DNA of 64,000 bases from Streptomyces sp. Edi2. Lineage in GTDB: Bacteria > Actinomycetota > Actinomycetes > Streptomycetales > Streptomycetaceae. The stretch lies in contig NZ_JBEJGX010000003.1 of the NCBI RefSeq assembly GCF_040253635.1, positions 8,953,501 to 9,017,500 on the forward strand, read 5' to 3'. The notes under the pieces were generated by a model. It had not been told where the DNA came from and made no database searches. It was given only the letters and a program-made list of their open reading frames with translations. The position numbers and the translations under genes are program-made. Positions 1-5,791 of this stretch are shown here, one piece after another (the first letter of the stretch is position 1; every line of letters begins with the position of its first letter).

Positions 1-7
1 CCCTGCC

Positions 8-85
8 CACCCCGGAAGGCCCCACCCCGGAAGGCCCCACCCCGGAAGGCCCCACCCCGGAAGGCCCCTCCTCGGAAGGCCCCGG
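8..85. repeat. 15-bp tandem repeat at window start
   Basis: Five or so copies of a 15-bp unit of the type CCCGGAAGGCCCCAC run head to tail; the last copies decay. It precedes a truncated hydrolase reading frame and may mark the rearrangement that removed the hydrolase N-terminus. The left end of the array may lie outside the window. Confidence 0.85.
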
Positions 86-121
86 CTCGGTCCGGCGGGC
101 ACCGCACCTGCCGCCGGGGTT

Positions 122-451
122 CACCAAGACGTTCACCGCGACGCCCTCCGCGGCAGCTTCGCGTGGTACCGCGCGCTCGACGCCACCACCGCGCAGAACG
201 AGCGGCGCAAGACCCGCCGGCTGACCCTGCCCGTCCTGGTGATCGGCGGAGCAGAGGGCACCGGTGAGGGCGTCGGGAACACCATCAAGCTCGTCGCGGA
301 CCAGGTGCAGAGCCTGGTCGTTCCCGGCTCCGGCCACTGGGTCGCCGAAGAGGCGCCCGAGGCGATGCTGGCGGCACTGACACGTTTCCTGGCCCCGTAC
401 CGCGACCAAGGACGAGGCGTACGGCCCCGCGCCGGCACCACGGGGAGGTGA
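122..451 (+). pseudogene. alpha/beta hydrolase, C-terminal remnant
   Basis: The frame encodes only the C-terminal third of an alpha/beta hydrolase of the epoxide-hydrolase/haloalkane-dehalogenase type. A segment reading ALRGSFAWYRA is followed by the strand LTLPVLVIGG and by GSGHWVAEEAP, which carries the catalytic His of the fold. The nucleophile Ser and oxyanion region are absent, and upstream in this frame there is only low-complexity sequence from the 15-bp repeat. Neither a start codon nor a ribosome site fits this piece. It is most simply a decayed gene cut by a rearrangement. A full copy reading in from outside the window cannot be excluded but would need a frameshift near position 118. 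The frameshifted enoyl-CoA hydratase follows after 37 bp. Confidence 0.6.
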
Positions 452-488
452 TTGCCGCCGGGCCGTCACGAGCGCCGAGAGGAAAGAC

Positions 489-1327
489 ATGACCACCTCG
501 TACAAAACCCTCAGCGCCAGCCTCAACGGCAATGTCCTTTCCGCCACCTTCCACGCGCCGCCGATCAACCTCATCGGTCCCGAGGCCGTGCGCGATCTGG
601 TCGGGCTCCTGGAGGAGTTGTCCCAGCCGGCGCTGCCCGCGTGGTGGTCTTCGACAGCGCGGATCCCGAATTCTTCTTCCCCCACGTCGACTTGACCAAG
701 GTCTCCGAATACACCGCTGAAGCCGCGAAGGCCGGTGGGCCGGGCGATGCCTCCGTGGGGATGCTGTTCCGCAAGCTGAGTCTGATCCCGGCCGTCACGA
801 TCGCCAAGCTGCGCGGCCGGGCACGGGGAGCGGGCAGCGAGTTCCTGCTCGCCTGCGATATGCGCTTCGCCTCCCGGGAGAACGCCCTCGTGGGCCAGCC
901 CGAAGTCGGCATCGGCACCCCGCCCGGTGCGGGCGCGATCCAGCACCTGACCCGTCTGCTCGGCCGGGGCCGAGCGCTCGAAGCCGTACTGACGTCGGCC
1001 GACTTCGATGCCGAACTCGCCGAACGCTACGGGTGGATCAACCGCGCGCTGCCCGACGCCGAGCTGGACGAGTTCGTGGCCACCATGGCCCGGCGCATGG
1101 GGAACTACCCCCGCGAGGCGCTGATCGCGGCCAAGTCGGCCATCAACGCCGTCAGTCTGCCGGCTCCGGCCGAGGTACGCGCGGATGCCGCGCTGTTCCA
1201 GCAGCTTGTGAGGGGCGAGGCAGCGCAGCAACGCACCGCGGCGTTGTTCCAGCAGGGCTTCCAGACCCGTAGCCGTACCGAGCTCGAACTCGGAGACGTA
1301 CTCGGCGACTTGAGGGCCGTCGACTGA
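489..1327 (+). pseudogene. enoyl-CoA hydratase/isomerase, frameshifted
   Basis: A crotonase-fold protein of about 279 residues if the frame is repaired. The ATG at 489 follows GAGAGGAAAG. The first frame (to about 635) gives a normal N-terminus ending LLEELSQPALP. The rest of the crotonase lies in the next frame, starting RVVVFDSADPEFFF and running to the stop at 1325-1327. Both family Glu residues are visible, one in GAGSEFLLACD and one in GQPEVGIGTPPGAG, so the active site looks intact. Adding one C in the CCC run at about 634-636 restores a continuous protein. It is therefore either a recent pseudogene or a homopolymer error in the assembly. It would hydrate or isomerise 2-enoyl-CoA esters; the substrate is unknown. 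Confidence 0.75.
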
Positions 1328-1891
1328 TGTACCCGAAGGCGGTCGCCATCGGGTACGGGCATCGCCCTCGCGACCGTGGTGATCCGTTCAGAGCGGCGTG
1401 GCAGAGGGCTGCGGGGCAGGCATTTCCCTCCGCCGGAGTCACGCCTGGTGTCGTGTGTGCGCTGAGCGTCATGCGGAGGAGTGTGGGAGAAGTGCGGAGG
1501 AGCGCGTCGTCGAGCGGAGGTGAAGGGGTGCGGACCGGCGTTCGGCCGTGAGGGGCAGCGGTGGTCGCGTACGCGCTCTGCAGCGTGCTGCCCGATGGGC
1601 TGCCCTCATGCCTCTGTCTCCCCATCCGACCTGATCCGACCTGATCTGACCTGCGGCGATACGGCTGTGCTCGTTCGAGATGCCCACCTGCCGATCGCCA
1701 ACTAGCGTGAAGGGGTGAGAGTCGCAACCGGGACACGCCCCGGGCGGCAATGCTCCCGAGGGGTGGGAACACTTCAGCCGCGAGACGTGCTCCCGCGTCA
1801 AGCAGTGACCCTTGCGACCGCACCGCATACGGCGTATGCGTTGCGGCCCATCCACTGTCGACTGTCGATGGTGGAAGGAAAGGTGAGAATC
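1328..1891. other. intergenic region with 10-bp repeats
   Basis: No convincing gene on either strand. At about 1624-1653 a 10-bp unit of the type GATCCGACCT is repeated about three times. The last 30 bases hold the ribosome site of the Gly/Tyr-rich protein gene. Confidence 0.6.
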
Positions 1892-2293
1892 ATGCGAGCA
1901 CCACATATCAAGCGTTCCCTCGCTGCGGCAGCTGCCGGTCTGATGCTGGCAGGTGGCGCCGCGCTCGGCGCGGCGGGCACGGCTACGGCCGCCCCTGCCC
2001 ACACGACCCAAGCAGTCGCCCAGCACTCAGCCCATGACGGCTGCGGCTGGTATGACTGCGGCGGTTATGGCGGTTATGGCGGTTATGGCGGTTATGGCGG
2101 TTATGGCGGTTATGGCGGCTACGGCGGCTACGGCGGCTACGGCGGCCACGGCGGGTACGGCTATGGCGACTACGGGGGCTACGGCTATGGCGGCGGTTAC
2201 GGCGGTGGCCATGGCTACGGCGGTGGCGGTTACGGCGGTGGCTATGGCTTCGGCGGTGGCGGTTACGGCGGTGGCGGCTACGGCGGCCGCTGA
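1892..2293 (+). CDS. secreted Gly/Tyr-rich repeat protein
   Basis: A protein of 133 residues. Residues 1-33 are a clear Sec signal peptide (MRAPHIKRS followed by a long Ala/Leu core and a cut near TATAAPA). From residue 50 the chain is nearly all glycine and tyrosine: about ten GGY triplets in a row encoded by a 9-bp repeat, then looser YG, GGH and GGF variants. Two Cys (CGWYDCG) sit just before the repeats. The start is set by GGAAGGAAAGG at 1873-1883. No enzymatic domain is seen. Such Gly/Tyr repeats are known from structural and adhesive proteins such as plant GRPs; a role in the cell envelope or aerial hyphae is inference. The repeat should be prone to length change by slippage. Confidence 0.75.
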   Translation: MRAPHIKRSLAAAAAGLMLAGGAALGAAGTATAAPAHTTQAVAQHSAHDGCGWYDCGGYGGYGGYGGYGGYGGYGGYGGYGGYGGHGGYGYGDYGGYGYGGGYGGGHGYGGGGYGGGYGFGGGGYGGGGYGGR

Positions 2294-2314
2294 GGCAACC
2301 CCAGGAAAGGTGAT

Positions 2315-2346
2315 GGGGCGGGCTCCCCGAAAGAGGAGGCCGCCCC
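2315..2346 (+). terminator. hairpin after the Gly/Tyr-rich gene
   Basis: GGGGCGG pairs with CCGCCCC across an 18-base loop, 21 bases past the stop codon. No T tract follows, which is common in high-GC actinobacteria. Confidence 0.5.
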
Positions 2347-2456
2347 CTTCTGCGTCGAGAAGTCAATCGCCCGGTCCGGGCTCGGGGCTCGGTCCGGGCT
2401 TGGTCCCCGCTCGGGTACCCGCGGACCGCCGGGCACCCGGGTATGACAGTCAATCA

Positions 2457-2735
2457 TCAGCCGTTGTCGTCGTTGTATCCGCTGTCGTAGCCCGAGCTGC
2501 CATGGTCGTCGTGATGGTGATGGCTGTGGTGGGCGTGGTGGCTGCTGAACGTAAAGGACACGGCTGTCGGCGTCGTGGTGGCGACGTTGGCCGATGTCGT
2601 CTGTGGGGCTGCGGCGGGCGTGGCCGCCTCGGCAGCACCGGCAACGGCACCGGCACCCGCGCCGGACAGCGCAAGCAGGAGTGCGGTGAAGGCGGCGACG
2701 GTGAGCCGGCGGCCCCTAAGTGTCTTGGTGAACAT
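2457..2735 (-). CDS. small secreted His/Asp-rich protein
   Basis: A protein of 92 residues starting at the ATG at 2735 behind GCAAAGGAC. Residues 1-35 form a signal peptide (KTLRGRR then a hydrophobic Ala/Leu core, cut near AEAATPA). The mature chain is Ala/Thr-rich and ends in a histidine cluster (HHAHHSHHHHDDH) followed by GSSGYDSGYNDDNG. The His/Asp tail suggests binding of a divalent metal such as Zn, Ni or Cu outside the cell, but no known family was recognised. It is convergent with the Gly/Tyr-rich gene. An earlier in-frame start at 2786 is possible but would bury the signal peptide. Confidence 0.65.
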   Translation of the reverse strand: MFTKTLRGRRLTVAAFTALLLALSGAGAGAVAGAAEAATPAAAPQTTSANVATTTPTAVSFTFSSHHAHHSHHHHDDHGSSGYDSGYNDDNG

Positions 2736-2872
2736 GGTTGTTGTCCTTTGCGGATCTTGAATGGGCGCGACCGCAAGGCCTGTCATGGCTGTGTGCCTCC
2801 TTGGGTCGCTGTGTGCTTCGTGCGCTCCGGGAAAGCTCCGGGAAGCTCCGGCCGAGACCTGCCGGTGGCTGC

Positions 2873-3355
2873 TCAGGGTGCGGCCGGCGCACCGTTGGGC
2901 CGGGGGCGCTTCGTAGCGTTGTGGATCAGCTGCCGGACGACGGGCAGGGCTGCCCGCATGGCTGTGGCCAGCACCTCTTCGTCTTCCGCGGGCAGGCTTG
3001 CCGCCAGGTCGGCCAGGCGGGCGTGGTAGGCGCGCTGCCGTTCCGCCCGAAGTTTCTGCCCGGCGTTCGTGACGGTGACCAGGGCAACCCGTCCGTCCTC
3101 GGGATCGCTCACGCGCCGCACCAGGCCCTGCTGCTCCAGTCGCTTGACCAGCTGGGTCATCGACGGCTGAGCAATGCCCTCCGCCGCGGCCAGCGCCGTC
3201 AGCCGGACGGGCGCCTCACGTCCGAGCCTGTCGAGAGTCGAGGCGGCGGTGAGGCTGAGCTCCCGGTCGACCAGGTGCCGCACCATGAGGATCGCCACCT
3301 CCGACAGCGCGTCGGCAATGACTTCGTGGTTTTGACCAGCACGTGTTCGGTTCAT
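2873..3355 (-). CDS. MarR family transcriptional regulator
   Basis: A protein of 160 residues, the normal MarR length. The winged helix is recognisable: a recognition-helix region QPSMTQLVKRLEQQGLVRR at about residues 68-86, then the wing with the classic DPEDGR motif (about 88-93). Flanking helices form the dimer interface. MarR proteins usually repress their own gene and a neighbour and release DNA on binding phenolic or oxidised ligands. The ATG overlaps (ATGA) the stop of a short upstream frame that carries an ATPase remnant. A palindrome lies further upstream at 3615-3624. Confidence 0.85.
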   Translation of the reverse strand: MNRTRAGQNHEVIADALSEVAILMVRHLVDRELSLTAASTLDRLGREAPVRLTALAAAEGIAQPSMTQLVKRLEQQGLVRRVSDPEDGRVALVTVTNAGQKLRAERQRAYHARLADLAASLPAEDEEVLATAMRAALPVVRQLIHNATKRPRPNGAPAAP

Positions 3356-3564
3356 GAGCTCGTCGCATCACTTTTCGCCGTAGGTCGGCTGATCGCTCCT
3401 GGTGGATGCCCTGAGCGGTGGGCGGGTGTGTCCACGGCATTGGTGGCGAGTTCGGAGGCCGTCACGGTGAAGGTGACGTCGGCGCGAACCTCGTCGGGGA
3501 TCGTTCGCCGGGACGGGCGGCGCTCGCCGGACCACCGCTGTGGTGCACCAGCGGTCAGACGCAT
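3352..3564 (-). pseudogene. possible remnant of RsbW-like ATP-binding protein
   Basis: A 70-codon frame containing SELATNAV, very close to the N-box SELVTNAV of the HATPase_c proteins that are abundant in Streptomyces. The G1 and G2 boxes that should follow are missing, so this would be a fragment. Its stop overlaps the MarR start as ATGA. It may be only a chance frame; I place it here because of the motif and the overlap. Confidence 0.3.
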
Positions 3565-3614
3565 CCGGCCACTACCACGCCCTATTTGTTCCTTATGTTC
3601 ATTTATATCACGCC

Positions 3615-3624
3615 CCTATATAGG
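3615..3624. promoter_or_regulatory. palindrome CCTATATAGG in AT-rich patch
   Basis: A perfect 10-bp palindrome inside an unusually AT-rich stretch (about 3580-3640) between the MarR gene and the PPOX gene. The position suits a promoter/operator; MarR binding is inference. Confidence 0.35.
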
Positions 3625-3730
3625 AAGGCTATGGTTTTGGCGGCCTGGCTCGGCTCGGTGTCGGCTTCAGTCGTCGGAATCCACGGCTCCCACGAACTGT
3701 CTTGTCGATCATGGTTGGTAGCCTGCGGAG

Positions 3731-4176
3731 ATGACTGCGACATTCGACGAAGCCGTCCGCGCCCGGCTGCAAGCCCCCAATATCTGGTATGTCGGCACCT
3801 GTTCGCCGACGGAGCACCGCAGGTCAGCCCGATGTGGGTGGACCTGGAGGGAGACGGCGAGCTGATGTTCAACACCTCGGTGGGGCGGGTGAAGGAGGAA
3901 AACCTGCGCCGCGATCCCCGCGTCTACCTCTCACACGCGGACGCCGTCGATCCCTTCGACCGCGTACAGATCAGTGGTGTGGTGGACCGCTTTGTCGAGG
4001 GCGAGGAGGCGCACGAGCGGATGGACCGCCTTGCCCGCAAATACCTGGGCAGCGAACGCTTCGAGTGGCTGATGCCGGGAGAGCGGCGGGTCGCGGTGAT
4101 AGTGCGGCCGCTCAAGGTGCGGCACATCGTCGGGGTGGAGCGGTTCCGGCCCGGCGGCCCCGTCCCTGCTCCCTGA
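3731..4176 (+). pseudogene. PPOX/F420-type flavin oxidoreductase, frameshifted
   Basis: If repaired, a protein of about 148 residues of the pyridoxamine 5'-phosphate oxidase-like split-barrel family, F420-dependent subgroup. The ATG at 3731 begins MTATFDEAVRARLQ and reads to IWYVGT at about 3795. The family sequence then continues in another frame: ADGAPQVSPMWVD, FNTSVGRVKEENLRRDPRV, to the stop at 4174-4176. Inserting one C at about 3796-3799 (ACC to ACCC) joins the frames. This is the second apparent one-C loss in 4 kb. The family reduces small molecules with F420 or binds flavin; the substrate is unknown. Pseudogene versus assembly error is unresolved. Confidence 0.75.
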
Positions 4177-4251
4177 CAGGCGCACCCGTCGTGACCATCG
4201 CCACCACCGCCTCGCCGGGTGACCCTTGCGCAGCGTGATCGTTTTCCGGTG

Positions 4252-4548
4252 GTGAACAGAATCGTTACTGCCTCGGTCCTTTCCCTCTGCTGCCTGGTTC
4301 CGGCCGTTCCGGCCCATGCCGACGGTCCCCGGACGATGCCGCAGGTGGCAGGCCATGGGCTGGTCTCCGCGTACGCGGCGCTCCGTTACGACACCTCCGT
4401 TCAGCTCAAGGACGGGCGCGGCGCCGGCCGCCATGTGCTGTGGCCGGCGGGCTGGAAGGTCTGTGCGCAGGATCCGGCGGCGGGCACGGACCTGCGGGGC
4501 CGGCGGGTCACGCTCACGGTGGTCAAGCGCACGGAGTCGTGCCGGTAG
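4252..4548 (+). CDS. small secreted PASTA-like protein
   Basis: About 98 residues from the GTG at 4252 (an in-frame GTG at 4219 gives 109). The N-terminus is a signal peptide ending near PAHADG. The mature part reads TMPQVAGHGLVSAYAALRYD and ends in RVTLTVVKRTESCR, with a Trp-rich centre and two Cys (VCAQD and ESCR) that could form a disulfide. The pattern of a short PxVxG opening, a helix, then a beta strand LTVV resembles one PASTA domain, which in kinases and penicillin-binding proteins contacts cell-wall muropeptides. This is a weak fold resemblance only. No clear ribosome site decides between the two GTG starts. Confidence 0.55.
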   Translation: MNRIVTASVLSLCCLVPAVPAHADGPRTMPQVAGHGLVSAYAALRYDTSVQLKDGRGAGRHVLWPAGWKVCAQDPAAGTDLRGRRVTLTVVKRTESCR

Positions 4549-4578
4549 GGGCGTGCGGCGCGGGCTCCGCCGGCCGTA

Positions 4579-5727
4579 TCAGTCGCGGGGGATGCGCCCC
4601 TTGCTGTGCATGGCGGTGCGGACCCGGTCCTCGGCCAGGCGGCGGCCGGCGGTGTGCGGGGTGATGTGCTGCAGCCGCGCCTCGTCCAGGACGGTCATGG
4701 TGTTGGCGCGCAGCCGGGCGGACACCGTCTCGACGATGGTGGAGGTGTCGGGCCGGAACCCGGAGTAGCGGGCGTCCATCGCGAAGGCGGCTGCGACGAC
4801 ACCGCCCGCGTTCGCCACGAAGTCGGGGAGCACGGTGATGCCGCGCTCCGCGAGGATGCTCCGGGCTTCGGCGGACGTGGGCAGGTTGGCGCCCTCCACC
4901 ACGAGCTTCGCCTTGATGTCGCGCGCGGTGTTGCGGTCGATGACGTCCTGCAGGGCGGCGGGCACCAAGAGGTCGCAGTCCACGGTGAGTTCACGGCCCG
5001 GAGCGAGCACGGTGCCGGAGGAGTGGCGGGTGACGAAGTGGTCGCCGTGCTCCTCGCGCGCCGCCAGAAGCGCGTCCACGTCGAGACCGCTGGGGTCGTG
5101 CAGCGCCCCGTGGGCGGTGGACACCGCCACGACGGTGGCACCCAGGGCGGCGAAGCGGCGGGCGGCTGCGCTGCCGACCGCACCGAAGCCCTGCAGGGCC
5201 ACCCGGGAGCCGGCCATCGTCAGCCCCTGGTGCCCTGCCGCGGCGTCGGCCGCCTCGGCAACGCCGTAGCCGGTGACCCCGAGCTTGTCGTAGGCCACGC
5301 CACCGAGGTGCGCGGGGGTGCCGACGGCGGCGCCGCGGTCGCCCAGTTCGTCCTGGATGATGGCGGCGTCGTCTTCGGTCAGGCCCATGTCGAGTCCCAT
5401 CACATACTCGCGGGGCACCTCGTTGGACAGCGCGCGGGCGAAGGCACGCAGCACCGCCTCCTTGTCGCGGGAGGCCGGATCCGCGACGATGCCGGCCTTG
5501 GCGCCGCCGTAGAAGAGGTCGACAGCGGCCCACTTCCATGTCATGACGCGGGCCAGCCGGGACACCTCGTCGACGGTCACACCGGGGCTCATCCGGGTGC
5601 CGCCCTTGCCGATGCCGCGGGCTGTGTTGTCGATCACCAGCACGCCCTTCATACCGGTGCGCCGGTGCGAGACGACGACGATCTTCTCGGGGCCCCACTC
5701 GTCGACGAGGGAGAGTGCATCAGTCAC
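4579..5727 (-). CDS. Glu/Leu/Phe/Val family amino acid dehydrogenase
   Basis: A protein of 382 residues of the NAD(P)-dependent amino acid dehydrogenase family, which oxidatively deaminates L-amino acids to 2-oxo acids. The substrate domain shows GKGGTRMSP, then MTWKWAAVDLFYGGAKAGI with the family Lys residues. The Rossmann domain carries GFGAVGSAAARRF, and VEGANLPTSAEA and FVANAGGV are also typical. The GTG at 5727 has AAGGA upstream; a longer frame to 5778 lacks this. It lies 64 bp downstream of the FAD/4Fe-4S dehydrogenase on the same strand, so the two are probably co-transcribed. In this setting it may interconvert 2-aminoadipate and 2-oxoadipate, or glutamate and 2-oxoglutarate. Substrate cannot be read from the sequence. 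Confidence 0.85.
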   Translation of the reverse strand: MTDALSLVDEWGPEKIVVVSHRRTGMKGVLVIDNTARGIGKGGTRMSPGVTVDEVSRLARVMTWKWAAVDLFYGGAKAGIVADPASRDKEAVLRAFARALSNEVPREYVMGLDMGLTEDDAAIIQDELGDRGAAVGTPAHLGGVAYDKLGVTGYGVAEAADAAAGHQGLTMAGSRVALQGFGAVGSAAARRFAALGATVVAVSTAHGALHDPSGLDVDALLAAREEHGDHFVTRHSSGTVLAPGRELTVDCDLLVPAALQDVIDRNTARDIKAKLVVEGANLPTSAEARSILAERGITVLPDFVANAGGVVAAAFAMDARYSGFRPDTSTIVETVSARLRANTMTVLDEARLQHITPHTAGRRLAEDRVRTAMHSKGRIPRD

Positions 5728-5791
5728 GGTGTGTTCCTTGTCGGTAGGAAGGGAGGGGAAGGAAGGAGGGGCAAGCAAGGGAGAGCGCGGG

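Noticed and set aside
1..120. CRISPR-like array at the window start
   Set aside because: The 15-bp units are contiguous with no spacers, so this is a simple tandem repeat.
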